Source: Hyposmocoma kahamanoa (taxonomy: Eukaryota > Arthropoda > Insecta > Lepidoptera > Cosmopterigidae). Taken from it: a stretch of DNA of 64,000 nt. Of the stretch, positions 1-10,529 are shown piece after piece. The notes under the pieces were generated by a model. That model ran no database searches and was not told the DNA's origin. It saw only the letters and a list, made by a program, of their open reading frames with translations. The first letter of the stretch is position 1, and each line of letters opens with the position of its first letter. Both the position numbers and the translations under genes were made by a program. The stretch spans positions 13,685,754 through 13,749,753 of the forward strand of contig NW_020653726.1 in the NCBI RefSeq assembly GCF_003589595.1, read 5' to 3'.

Positions 1-174
1 TTATGGAAATTATTAAATGTAGATAAGTAATAATACATGAAGCTGTACATTTACAAGTTCAATGTAACCTATTACACGACAAAACAATAAATAAGTGACG
101 ATTTCAAGATACCATTAAGAGTTCTAGTGCCAGTGTCGACCTGCACCGATGCGACTGTTTCAATCACTTGTTTT

Positions 175-367
175 ATATGTATAACTGCCTCTGTGGCCGA
201 ACGGTTACCACACCGGACTGCCACGCCAGAGGTCCCAGGTTCAAAAAATATTTGTATGTCTTACATGTCTAACATCTTAACTTACATTTATTTCTCTCGT
301 GAGTTTGGGTGTCATTTGTGGTTCTGTGTGTGTGTCCATGGCACCCGCGACACAGGGTTTCCCTATT
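175..367 (+). mobile_element. tRNA-derived SINE, family F, copy 1
   Basis: The head reads like a tRNA pol III promoter: an A-box-like GTGGCCGAACGG and a degraded B-box at 'cccaggttc'. The body contains 'ttctctcgtgag' and 'gtccatggcacccgc', and the copy stops at 'acagggtttccc'. The same order of blocks recurs at 38717-38945 (+) and at 2184-2340 (-). The 12-bp word ATCACTTGTTTT occurs at 163-174 and 368-379, a target-site duplication of the size made by LINE machinery. The copy lacks the 3' end and A-tail seen at 38.9 kb. Confidence 0.75.
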
Positions 368-996
368 ATCACTTGTTTTTACTTAATAATCTACTTTTTT
401 AACTAAAAAATATAACTTTTGAACGAAAAGAAATGATTTCTCTTTGTTGAAATTTCCATCAAAAATCATTTTCAAAATTTTCCAACTGTCAACAAAGTTA
501 GTACAATAAGGATGCAATATAAGGGTTGACAACTAAACGATAAAGCAAACTATTTGATCACAATATCATATCAATCTGTCTCTCTACCACAAACCACGCC
601 AAAGTTTTTCAATTGAATGTGAATCAACGAAAGATAACTCATTTTATTTACGTTGTACAGTCACAGATTCATTGTTGTCTACGAAGAAAATGGAAATTTA
701 TTAAATTGACAAAATCTATTTGTCAACGATAGATATTTGTCGCTGGCGTCTATATCACAGCATGAGGCATGCTCGAAAAATTTATAAAATCGTTGCGCGC
801 GACACGTCTTGATAAATTATAACTCGCCTTGAGCGTTATTCGACATGCTATGTCTGCTGAACCCTACGTAATGTTACAACACAGAATACAACTCCATAGT
901 CGTATTTGAGAGTGTACTTAATTCGATTATTTACATTGTCCAGCCATTCGTGGTGTTTTAGAAGCACGCAATAAAACATTAGACATTCTTTCTCGG

Positions 997-1290
997 ATTT
1001 TTTTTTTATTTTTATTTTATTTTATTTGACATAATAGCGGCCATACTACAATTTAAACCTTAACATACGTTTAGCACTTTTTGGATAGGCGAATTACAGT
1101 TATTCACTACAATAATTACTGACAATGGACGTAAAATACTAATAAAAAGAAAAACAAACAATAAACAAAGTAAAATGAAATTAAATAATCCAGTCTGTGT
1201 TGTAAGAAAAACAATACGAGATAGAAAGAAAAAAGAACAATAAAATAAACAGTTAATGAATAACAATATACCTATAATTAATACGCACAT
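997..1290 (-). mobile_element. A-tailed retroposon 3' end (LINE 3' UTR candidate)
   Basis: Read on the minus strand, this AT-rich stretch ends in 'ggccgctattatgtcaaat' followed by an (AAATA)n/poly-A tail. That is the layout of a 5'-truncated LINE 3' UTR. A 76-codon open frame runs through it but has T-rich, low-complexity composition and no recognised motif. No second copy is visible in the window, so the call rests on the tail only. Confidence 0.35.
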
Positions 1291-1296
1291 AAATAC

Positions 1297-1545
1297 GCGA
1301 CCTCGGTGGCCGAATGGCTTGCATACCGGTTTTCATGGTAGCACCATGTCTGAGGTCCCGGGTTGAATTCCCGGCCGGGTCAATGTAGAAAGTAACTTTT
1401 CTATATTGTCTCGGGTCTTTGTGGTACCGTCATTGTTTCCGATTTCCAGATTTCCAGATTTAGTGCTTTATTTACTTACTTTGGAATCAGAGCAACATAT
1501 GTTGATATTGTCTAATATTTTATATTTATTTATTTACTTGTATTT
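1297..1545 (+). mobile_element. tRNA-derived SINE, family D, copy 1
   Basis: The element begins with a tRNA-like block: A-box-like 'ggtggccgaatggct', B-box-like 'gggttgaattccc', and acceptor-like ends GACCTCG.../...CCGGGTC. A conserved tail follows ('ttttctatattgtctcggg', 'tttgtggtaccgtc', 'tccgatttcc'), ending in AT-rich 'atatttatttatttac'. The second copy at 19498-19760 shares all blocks in the same order. It is a retroposed tRNA derivative, not a functional tRNA, because the anticodon arm cannot be folded convincingly. Confidence 0.75.
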
Positions 1546-1629
1546 GTAATAAAATAATACACATATATCTCCATAAATATACTACATTAAACATATATAC
1601 AACTCTACTATGTATTAAATATAGAAGTG

Positions 1630-2104
1630 TAACAACTATAACTTCAATCCCGCCGTAGTTCCATCGCGCCACCGCTAGATGGCATTAGTTGTACTCTGAA
1701 ACGCGCTATCGTTTTGTTAACTCCAATAGTATAAGTAATCTCAGATTTTGAGTTTAGATGCTTACTACCATTACAGCATTGATACGGCACTGAACGGCAC
1801 TCAAGTGGTTGAGACGATTCGGTCCTATTACTGCTATTCTAGGGTTTTGGCACTGAACTATGTGCTTTCACGCTAGTGAGACATACAGCTGGTCTCTAGC
1901 CGGCTTATATACCTTTTTGTTTCGTCGTGTATCTAATATACGCCTTGTGCACGTCCCGTCTGCGTCTCAATTTCTACGCACCCCCTCCGCTCACCAGCGC
2001 TACAGAAATATATATAACGGTGTAAGCTCTACATTTATGAAGCTTCGGTTATTGAGTATATTGTGCAAATAGTAAAATGGTATCTGAAGTAAGTACAGCT
2101 AAAT
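1630..2104 (+). promoter_or_regulatory. GC-rich promoter-like or solo-LTR-like stretch
   Basis: It is less AT-rich than its surroundings. It holds 'cgccaccgctagatggc', a TATA-like 'cttatatacc' near 1906, and then about 180 bases on 'aaaATGGTATCTGAAGTAAGT', an ATG followed by a consensus splice donor. The start 'tgtaacaactataac' resembles an LTR beginning. It could be a first exon with promoter, or an LTR remnant. No protein family is recognisable. Confidence 0.3.
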
Positions 2105-2183
2105 AGTTTTAATTTAAGGTTTGTTTGGAAGCAGTGTTAAGAATCTTCGAAAAAATCAGAATGTCTGAATTAATAATAATAAT

Positions 2184-2340
2184 AACGCACACACTCAATA
2201 TAGCTCCGCATCAAGGAAACCTGTGTAGCGGGTGCCATGGACACACACATAGACAACCACAAATTACACCCAAAATCACGAGAGAATTAAATGTAAGCCA
2301 TGCAAATATGTCTCGTAATGTAACCGTTCGGCCACGGAAT
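2184..2340 (-). mobile_element. tRNA-derived SINE, family F, copy 2 (degraded)
   Basis: The reverse complement matches family F. The tRNA-like head 'gtggccgaacggttac' lies at the high-coordinate end, followed by 'tctcgtgattttgg' and 'gtgtgtgtccatggcaccc'. Most of the B-box part of the head is missing. Open frames called on either strand here are artefacts of this repeat. Confidence 0.65.
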
Positions 2341-2449
2341 CGAAAAATACACGTGAGAACAACGTTCTTATCATAATTTTTCGAGTGAAAGGGGACACTA
2401 AAGCGTCGTATTTGTATGTCTAGTGCCAATATTAATATGTAATCGACTT

Positions 2450-2732
2450 TTAGCAGCAGCTTCTTGCGAATGAGTTCGTCCAGGGAAGTATTGCCACCTT
2501 ACCTATTTCTGCCGCCAAGCAGTAATGTGACCATTACTGCTTTCCTGTTGTGAAGGGTAGGGATGTTGGTGAAATTACAGGCACATGAGACTTGTGTCTC
2601 AGAGTCACGGGCGCAGTGGCAGTGCCCTGAGATCTTTGCGATATAAAGCTCTAAGTGGCGCCGCAACTGTTATAGACAGGCGTGTCGCCTACAACCAGGC
2701 CTCCTACTTGTTCGTCCCGTCACTTGGTACAC
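2450..2732 (+). mobile_element. Family A retroposon, copy 1
   Basis: Family A is an A-tailed repeat of about 300 bp defined by 15 copies in this window. Its blocks in order are 'agcagtagagctccttgtg', 'gttcgtccagggaagtactg', 'tttctgccgccaagcagtaa', an internal CAGTAATG/CATTACTG hairpin, 'gtgaaattacaggcacatgg', 'cagatctttgcgatttaaag', 'ctgttatggacaggcgtgt' and 'cgtcccgtcacttgatatta' plus poly-A. This copy has all blocks but lost its A-tail where it meets the family G repeat at 2733. Confidence 0.8.
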
Positions 2733-2962
2733 TTGAATTACATCTATTTGCCAAGTTTTATTGAAATCGGTTACCGGAAAGTGCGCGAAACCGGATTCAT
2801 CCCCTAGTTGGAATATTTTCTTCAAATTTAAATGGAGCCATTACTGAGGTACCCTCTTTCCAACAAAAAAGAATGATCAAAATTCCGGAGTTATCGGGTA
2901 ACATTCATACAAAACGTACAGTCGAATTGAGAACCACCTCCTTTTTTGAAGTCGGTTAAAAA
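2733..2962 (+). repeat. Family G dispersed repeat, copy 1
   Basis: Its blocks are 'gccaagttttattgaaatcg', 'cgcgaaaccggattcatccc', 'caaatttaaatgg', 'ggtaccctctttccaacaaa' and the end 'tttttgaagtcggttaaaaa'. The same blocks recur at 36564-36785 (+) and as an inverted pair at 52297-52579. No terminal inverted repeat or target duplication was found, so the element class is open. Confidence 0.7.
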
Positions 2963-4077
2963 TAAGAAAACATAATCTCACTATTGCCTCCACTTACTAA
3001 ACTTTAATAAAAAAAATCAACATCATTTTCATGTTTATTTTTATCCTCAAATGATATAGGCAGTGATCCAGCATCCGGTCCGCCATGTTTTTATACCGTA
3101 CCTCATCTCGACTCAGATAATAAATTCCAAGAAGACATTCCATTGTAGGCATTATAAACGTAATACTAAGACATAAATATGCCAAAACCAACGACGCAAA
3201 ATCGAGAGAGATTTTATTCTAATCGATATTTAGCGGAAAATAATTTTAATTTTATTTATATCTTTCTATTGGTAGCGCCTTGTAATTTCAATGATGTTTT
3301 TAATAATGATTTTTAACCGTGTTTTGGTTTACCCTTAGGTCAACTAGGCAAGGAGTTCATTTCACACAATCAACTCAACTTCACACAATTTCAAAGGTTG
3401 TGGCTTGTTCGACAAGCAGATTTTGTCCGATGTTTTCTTTCGACGCCAGCTAGAATTATTGCTACTAAACATCCATAAATACGTCTTTGGAAATTAAAGA
3501 CATGGGATTACCTTTTCAAATTCCGAATGTTTTTTTATCACAATGCGTGTGCGTGTGTGGTTTACCAAGAATATTAATGTTTACAAGATCAAATTAGCGC
3601 TAAATACCGTGTACGAAGTGTTTTTCAGAGTTGCCTATCTTTTAATTAATCTTTCTTTCGTTTTCAAAACAATGTATGCCTAATGAAGATACTGTAATAT
3701 TCCTTTGAATGCAGCACTGTAATTGACATAGAGGGAAGAAGGTTTTTTAATTTGCGAGAACGGACGTGCTGGTGGCAATAAAAAGGATCGTAAATCCAGT
3801 GCATATTTTCACGGTACTTACCTCGACAGTACGCCGTTATATCCACAGGGATTGTTGTTTTAAAACATGGATATCCTATGTACGTGAATTACGAGACATT
3901 ACGATTTGTGTGAAAACTATTGTATTTTGTTCTGACTGTGATGTGGGATGTTATAATCACATATTTCATTAGGTGTACTGAGTGATGACGACTATTTCTA
4001 AAAAGCAGAATTGTTGATTGAATGAATTACAAAGAAAAAATATTATGTACTTTCGTCCTCAGTGCTTTACCAGATTA
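2963..4077. other. AT-rich non-coding stretch, nothing recognised
   Basis: Only short frames with low-complexity composition are present. There is a small GT-rich run near 3544-3560. No repeat shared with the rest of the window was seen. Confidence 0.5.
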
Positions 4078-4125
4078 CAATAGATTATTGTGATTAGTTA
4101 TCTGGCTAATCACAATAATCTATTG
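4078..4125. repeat. Perfect 20-bp hairpin next to a SINE
   Basis: The left arm is CAATAGATTATTGTGATTAG (4078-4097) and the loop is TTATCTGG (4098-4105). The right arm at 4106-4125 is the exact reverse complement over all 20 bases. The family E SINE begins two bases later. Confidence 0.9.
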
Positions 4126-4300
4126 AAGACCTCTGTGACCTAACAGTTTGCGCTGTCGACGCCGAATGAGGAAGTCCCGGGTTCGATTCTCAATAGGACC
4201 AATTTGAGAAATGAACTGTTCTAAATTGGTTCTGGTCTGACAGCTTTCTTGAATAGCGGCCTATTCAAGAAATAAACATCAAAGCCTAAACATCAGGAAG
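4126..4300 (+). mobile_element. tRNA-derived SINE, family E, copy 1
   Basis: The head 'gacctctgtgacctaacagt' followed by 'cccgggttcgattctcaat' is tRNA-like with a clear B-box (GGTTCGATTC). The body 'aatttgagaaatgaactgtt' and 'ctaaattggttctggtctg' matches seven other family E copies. Near its 3' end it carries a second perfect hairpin: TTTCTTGAATAG (4245-4256), loop CGGC, and the 12-base reverse complement at 4261-4272. Confidence 0.8.
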
Positions 4301-6089
4301 GGCTTGAAAACTGAGATGTGTCTTCTTTGCAAAGCTGACGAATCATAGACCATGCCAATGTTGTCGTGTGATTACTAGTTTGGATTAATTCACAATAAAT
4401 TTTAATATTTCTTGAATAAATCATACAATGAAGTCAAAAAAGGAACAATTTGATAAACTGTAAATATGTAGAAGTCATTTTACTTTTACCTTCGTTCACT
4501 AAAACTATGCACGTGGTACATCTTAGCAAAAAACTCTTCGTTACCTGTAATTTACCTTCAAACCACCCAGGAACCCTCACTTATCTGCGGTTGCCACCAT
4601 ACTAAGATATTCATATTGATAGTGAACGTCCTTTACGTGACGGATCCCTAATAAATCAGCACAGTTTTTTTAGCAGAACATTCCACGATCCAATAATTAA
4701 TGTATTTATTTTTTATATAGGAAGTCAGTTCAATATTGTAAAGTCTCATCTAGGAAAAAATAATGATGACATGATATAAGAGTGCGGGTTGATTTCCATC
4801 GTCTAAGGGTTTGATAAATACGTGACTTTTAGATTAAATAAAAACTTTCTTCGGTTTTTATTTTTATTTCTTAATTTGGAACTCCTTACTAAGCAACTAA
4901 CGTTACGTTTTTAAATTTATACGAAAATAAAAAACTACAAATAAAAAAGTTAGATGAGATCGATCGGTATTTTTAAAGATGGATAAAACGGAACTTCCAG
5001 TATAACGTTTCTCATCTGCAACCAGACAATCAAAATTTGTCGAATTCACCAGATTTGATCGCATTTGACTTTTTTGTCGGATTTTTACCGCTTTGCATCA
5101 CCTCATTTGACGTGACAGCTGAATTTTCAGTTTGATAATTTTTTTTTTTTTGTGGGGTTGTAGAAGTTAGGATGGTGCTGGTCAAGCTGTATAGAAATAA
5201 ATATTAAAAACAAATGTTTTTTTTTTCTTCTCAAAGTAACGGACTTATCAAACCGCCCTCGTAAATCGATATTTCGCTCATGAATTAGATATACGAGTAT
5301 ATCTTTGTATGGCATTGCTAGCGCCCGAGGTTTAATTAGATGTATACTTGTTTACGTTATTCATGAGTTTAAAGCGATCTTTAAAAATAACCTCGCTAAA
5401 TATGCGAACTCGCAAAAATTTACAGAAAATCGATTATTTTAGAAGAAACAACGAAAAAACATACACGTCCAAGTTGTATTTTGTACAACGTGAACAAAGC
5501 CCAAAAATGCGTCGATAGTATCGAATTGTTGAGCGTACGTAAAATATTTTATTATATTGATTATGAAATCAGCAACACTGATTTAACAATATTTTTCATA
5601 AATTTGCCCGACTAATTTAAGTAAAGAACACCTGTTTTAATTAGAACAAAACATCAAAAGGAATGTTATAAATTACATATGACGGAAGACGGAAGAAAAT
5701 TTGAATTTTCTTTTATAACAATCGATTTAATTAAAATTTTGAAAAAAGTCGCTGAAGTAAAGTAAATATTAGATATAAAATTACATTAATTATGAAATCG
5801 TGTACCAAAATTAACTAATACAAAAAGTTTAAAACGGATTTTACCTGATTTGTGGGTTCAAAATTCTGAGCACATTTTTAATGGCTATCAGGGGTGGCCT
5901 TAATAATTAAGTGGATGCTTTGTTTTTTTTTATTTAGCTATTTGAATTGATCTGAACGGTGAATTGGATAAATTCCTTTCATTTATTATGTTATCTTAGA
6001 TCGAGTTCTTAGAGTTTCGCGATTGTTGAACACATTGGAAATTATTTTTTTTTTTCGGACCTAAATCGCATTGTTTGTTTTTTTATACA
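4301..6089. other. AT-rich non-coding stretch, nothing recognised
   Basis: AT-rich sequence with several T-runs (for example near 5141-5153 and 5219-5227). No frame with conserved-looking composition, and no repeat shared with the window, was found. Confidence 0.5.
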
Positions 6090-6180
6090 AACCAACGTTT
6101 CAGACTCTTTACAGGCCATGACCATGAGACCTGTAAAGGGACCGTGGGACTGAAATATTCATTTGTTTGAAAAACAAATG
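6090..6180. repeat. Family J repeat fragment with short hairpins
   Basis: The words 'ccaacgtttcagac' and 'catgaccatgagacctgta' resemble 44936-44995 ('taccaacgtctgtg', 'tgtctcatggtcacag'). Locally CTTTACAGG (6107-6115) pairs with CCTGTAAAG (6130-6138), and CATTTGTTT (6160-6168) pairs with AAACAAATG (6172-6180). The family is seen only twice here. Confidence 0.4.
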
Positions 6181-7834
6181 GCACATAAAATCAAATAGTG
6201 TCATAATATACCTATGAAAATTGTAGAGTTGTAAAAACCAGAAAATTCAAGAAATTGTTGAATGAAACCAATAAAATAAATTCTCGCTTATGTATAGATA
6301 ACTAAATATTATGTGTAAGTAAAAATAATCACATTATTTGAAATAAGTTCAGTACTTTTTTAGATTTTACAATTTAGAGTTACGACCATTGACATCAGAG
6401 CTTAAATGTCGATGGTTACGACATTATTTGGTGTCACGTGCAAAATACACACGACTTAAATCCGAAAGAAAAATAGTATCACTTTCAATTATCATCAATT
6501 TATTACGTGTTTTTTTTATTATTGTTGGTCTTTGATGAGTGAGAACTTTAGGTATTCCTTCGACAACTCTCATTCTCAAAACAAAAAAAGTATAATTTCC
6601 AATATTAACATATCGATGGCTTTCTAGAACAGTATCTGCTGCACAAAGTTGATAAATAGTAAAACAATACCAGCGTTGTCGTGTCATTATTCTACAGAAA
6701 GAAAGTTTGGAATCCCAATCACAATGAAATTGTGCATTTTCTCAATAAATCTCAGTAATAAATCAAAAAACCATAAATTTTGCAATAAGCTACTTTTTTA
6801 TATATATAAACGAACTACTGAGAGTTACTTTTGCGTTTTTATGATGTTAGTCTGAATGTGTACAGCTTTTTGAAATTTTACTACAAAAATGTTGTGATTA
6901 ATGCTCCCTGGTATGTTACAAAAGTCTTAATATTTTCTTTTGTTAAGACATTTTATTATTTAGCATAAAACATTCAAAACGCCTTAAAGTTCTGCCCATT
7001 AAACCCGTTTAGGATTCGGTTCCAATAAAAAGCTGAATTGAACGGAAATGAAATAACGCTAACCAGTTTTTCTGAGGTGCGTCGGGAGGCAGACTCGAGG
7101 CCTTTTTTTTCCAGAGTCGAGCGACCGACTACCTCTAACAATGGATTAGGAAGACTTTTATTCATGATGCATTGTCGGTGCCGAGGAATGACATTCCTTT
7201 CTGGCCATGTTCTGCTTTATAAACAGCTTTTCAAAATATCACTGTGCCGTGAATAGAAATATATGAAGGTACTTACTTGTCGATGTAACAATCCACATAA
7301 TGGAATCCATTTGAGCACTAAAGAACCAGAAGTTACAGCTAGGATTAGGTATTTTAACTTTACGATAACAACTTAATGTTCTAGTATTTTTTCTACGAGC
7401 TTGCACATTGAAATCATCTGTAGATTTTTGTACTAAGCGATATGATAGCAAAATACTGCTCAAGATAAGACGGAAAATGAAATATCTTTACAGCCTCATT
7501 TTATACCCAATTTTCCTTCCTAAGACGGTATAAAAATAGAATACCTATCATTCCAAGTTAAATTACTCGTGAAACTTTTTTGAAAGCTTTAAGCCAGAAT
7601 GTAACAACTAAGCACTTGTTACAGAAAAATCTTAAACTCGAAATTTAAAAATTTGCATAATAGATGATATATTGTTAACACACGTTATTGATCATTAGTT
7701 AGCCAAGTTTTAAACTTATTGGTACACCATAAAGTTTCAAATTAATGTACTCCTCAAAGTCATTCGAAAGCCCATTCACGGGTGACGTGAAATTTAGAAA
7801 TCAAACAAAACAAACACATTTCGTAATCGCCTTG
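6181..7834. other. Non-coding stretch, nothing recognised
   Basis: AT-rich with a slightly GC-richer patch at 7060-7200. Short frames occur on both strands (for example 6424-6687 minus), but none has a recognisable domain, a signal peptide or a splice-site context that I would trust. Confidence 0.45.
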
Positions 7835-8499
7835 TTTATTTTTTGATTTACTCTAAAACTCTTATTTTTTTCAACATAAAAATTATACATACGTTATCAT
7901 ACAATACAACATTCACCATGAATTCATGTACGCTCAGCAACACAGTAATGCTTTCATCAATGTAGCTACTCTGATTTTTTCTTAAGAAAATCTGGAAAAA
8001 TCAATGTCATGGGTATACAGTTGGACAGTATTGTATTCAAGCTGAATCGCTGTCCGTAACATGAACATATTTATGTAGTAATATATATATATATATTACT
8101 TTGAGGGGAAGATGACAATGATGAATATCTTCGGATAATTAGGTCTTGTTCTTACACATAGGCGTTAATTATAGTCATTTAACATCTTAACTGATTTTCA
8201 ACAACCAAGATAATATATTTATAATCAGTATTTTTATATTTGGCGATCAAACACGATACCACTCCATATCACGTAATAATGTACACTTACTTCCTTCAAC
8301 TAATCAGTCGCGGACCCTTCGACCGGATCCAATTTAACTTTCCCTTACATACTTAAATAAATAATAATATGATACAAAAAATATTACACTAAAAACCTGT
8401 GTAGGTGTAGATTACACATATTATACGTATATAGATTATACCTTATGCCTTTATGCTATTTACAACTTTTGACATGTTATCTAGATATGTAACAGGTTT
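7835..8499 (-). other. Candidate 3' UTR and poly(A) signal of the kekkon-like gene
   Basis: Minus-strand sequence directly downstream of the kekkon-like stop codon is AT-rich and non-coding. The first canonical AATAAA on that strand lies at 7835-7840. An (AT)n run sits inside a palindromic AGTAATAT.../...ATATTACT context at about 8077-8100. The 3' end is inferred from the signal alone and could be nearer or farther. Confidence 0.35.
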
Positions 8500-10458
8500 T
8501 TAAACATCAGTAGCACAGCCGTCATGATAGCCCTCGTCACCGGAGGGCCTGGTTATGGTGAGTACGCGCTTGAGTGCTGCCACGGGTGGCAGGACAGGAG
8601 GAGCGCGCTGCCACACGCGCAGCGTGCGCGCCCCATTCACTGGCAGCCCATAGTCTGGTGGGTAAGGTGGATCACCTGGCGCCGTCGACGTCGGCACGGG
8701 GGTCGTCGAAGCTACCGCATGAGATCGAGGAAACGTTCGACTCATGTACCCCAATTCTTCTTGTGAACCGTCTACGCTACAGTTCTCTATTATCGGCGTA
8801 CGATCATTGTAGTACGCAGGTATTGCAGAACTGACCGCACGAGCCAAGTTACTCGCTTGATTCATTTTCATTTGGTCCCAGAGACCGGAGGGATACAAGG
8901 AATCACAAGCCTCGCGGGCGTACTCACCGCTCCCCGGGCGAGCGGCGCTGTCGGGCCTTGTGTCGTTGATGAGGTCAGGATCGATGCCGGTCGAAACTGT
9001 CGGTGATACTACCGCAGGTCCTCCGGCAGTAACGATACTGCCTCTACCTTCGTAATGGTTTGTTGTATATGGAATGTCATTAACTCGGGGTGGCTTCAAC
9101 ACAGGATTGCACTTTGGGTCATTGTAATTTGGCGATTCTTGCTGGTTAGCCAAAACTGCCATTTGAGGTCTGTCTGTCGTCGCTGGATGCACTTCGTTAC
9201 CGGACACAACTCTGTCTATAGTATTAGGAGTTTTGCTTTCGCAAGCCGGCGCGGAACGAAACCGGACAAACGTAATGAGTAAAGCCAGAGAAATAACGAC
9301 AATAACTAAGAACAATGCGGCTCCCAGACTCGCTATTTGTGCGCTCCCCAAAGACGCCATTCCAGCAGCCATTTGTGTAACGTGTACCGTAAAATTGGCT
9401 TCAGCATTTCCACCTTTGTTATCGGCGACACAATAAAATTCTGCTGAATCTGTTTCTTGTGTGTTAGTTAATACTAAGGTGGACTTCTTTTTGCTTTCGC
9501 CCTCTTCAAAGATATAAACTTTTTGATGAGAATTGAAACTGCTTCCGTTTTGAAGTAATCGGCCGTTCCAATACCAATTAATATTTGCGCTTGGCATCGC
9601 TTCTGTTCTACATGTTATAGTAGCGTTTTCCCCTACGGCTGTCTCTACATGTCTGCTCACAGGTAATATTTCTGGTTTGCATGCAAACTCTTCAATAGCT
9701 AATTCTGCAAACGGTCGATTGGCCAATCGCGCCGGTGCCGAACACGCAGGTGTCGAAAGTAATTTACGTTTTTCTAACCATTGCTTTAAGTCTCTAAGCC
9801 GGCAGTCGCAAGTCCATGGATTATCGGACAGGTCGATGGCCCTCAATTTTTCTAATCTTTCAAGGGAGCTCAGAGGTAAATCCCGTAGCTTATTATGAGT
9901 GAGCTTTAAAGATTCCAGAGATTTTAATTGCCGGAAAGCGTCAGCTGCTATATCTCTTATATCACATCTAGACAAATCAAGTTTTACGATGCTTCCCAAA
10001 CTACTCAACGCGTCCGAATGAACTTTGAGTATAGGATTTTGAGACAGAGTGAGGTCTCTAAGAAATGGAGCATCCTTGAAGCTATTAGTTGGTATTTGAG
10101 TGAGTAAATTATGAGAGAGGTCTAACTCTACTAAATTAGTTAGGCCTTTAAAGGCCCGATCATGAATTTGGCCAATGCTACAGCTACGCAGGTAAACCCT
10201 CTGTAGATTGACTAAGCCGGTCCTGGCGAACGCTTCCTGAGGCAGGATCTGGAGGTTGTTCCCAGAGAGGTCGAGCACCTGCGTTGCGGGGTCCACCGGC
10301 TCAGGCACGGTGATAAGTGCACGGTCTACACACTCCACAGTCTGCTTACCACCTTTCCATTTACACGCACACACGGCTGGACAAGATCCGGGAGGAGCGA
10401 TTCCAGCCAAAATCGTTTCCCACGCCACCACACTCACTGTAACTAGTAACCACTTCAT
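8500..10458 (-). CDS. Kekkon-family LRR-Ig transmembrane protein
   Basis: A 652-residue type I membrane protein of the insect kekkon family. These neuronal and epithelial receptors modulate EGFR or BMP signalling in Drosophila (family knowledge). Domain order: signal peptide 1 to about 19 (MKWLLVTVSVVAW...); LRR N-cap with Cys26, 30, 32, 43; six leucine-rich repeats at about 60-205 (VLDLSGNNL, ELDLSHNLL, KLDLSRCDI); LRR C-cap with CDC at 217-219 and Cys239, 260; one C2-type Ig domain at about 267-360 (Cys283 ITC, Cys343 FYC); a transmembrane helix at about 373-400; and a 250-residue cytoplasmic tail ending ATDV, a class I PDZ ligand. The tail's Tyr/Pro-rich motifs (PAYYNDR, GDEGYHDGC) suggest kek1/kek2 rather than the shorter paralogues, but I cannot fix the orthologue. 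I chose the ATG at 10456-10458. A TTG ten codons upstream would spoil the signal peptide, and in-frame TAG and TGA stops lie just beyond it. The whole coding region is one exon. Confidence 0.93.
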   Translation of the reverse strand: MKWLLVTVSVVAWETILAGIAPPGSCPAVCACKWKGGKQTVECVDRALITVPEPVDPATQVLDLSGNNLQILPQEAFARTGLVNLQRVYLRSCSIGQIHDRAFKGLTNLVELDLSHNLLTQIPTNSFKDAPFLRDLTLSQNPILKVHSDALSSLGSIVKLDLSRCDIRDIAADAFRQLKSLESLKLTHNKLRDLPLSSLERLEKLRAIDLSDNPWTCDCRLRDLKQWLEKRKLLSTPACSAPARLANRPFAELAIEEFACKPEILPVSRHVETAVGENATITCRTEAMPSANINWYWNGRLLQNGSSFNSHQKVYIFEEGESKKKSTLVLTNTQETDSAEFYCVADNKGGNAEANFTVHVTQMAAGMASLGSAQIASLGAALFLVIVVISLALLITFVRFRSAPACESKTPNTIDRVVSGNEVHPATTDRPQMAVLANQQESPNYNDPKCNPVLKPPRVNDIPYTTNHYEGRGSIVTAGGPAVVSPTVSTGIDPDLINDTRPDSAARPGSGEYAREACDSLYPSGLWDQMKMNQASNLARAVSSAIPAYYNDRTPIIENCSVDGSQEELGYMSRTFPRSHAVASTTPVPTSTAPGDPPYPPDYGLPVNGARTLRVWQRAPPVLPPVAALKRVLTITRPSGDEGYHDGCATDV

Positions 10459-10529
10459 TTTGATTTTCCAATCCGTTATTATGTTCAAACAAAACTTTCA
10501 CTATAATCCATTTATTCCACTGTTCCACA

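Noticed and set aside
1299..1381. Cloverleaf-like block of family D
   Set aside because: A SINE head repeated at 19.5 kb with mismatched arms and a conserved non-tRNA tail.
2251..2429. Minus-strand frame with basic and Cys residues
   Set aside because: It lies over a family F SINE and contains no recognised domain.
8524..8834. Plus-strand frames inside the kekkon-like gene
   Set aside because: Antisense shadows of a GC-richer coding region.
10459..10488. N-terminal extension of the kekkon-like protein
   Set aside because: It begins with TTG, not ATG, and would place ten polar residues before the signal peptide. The ATG at 10458 is the better start.
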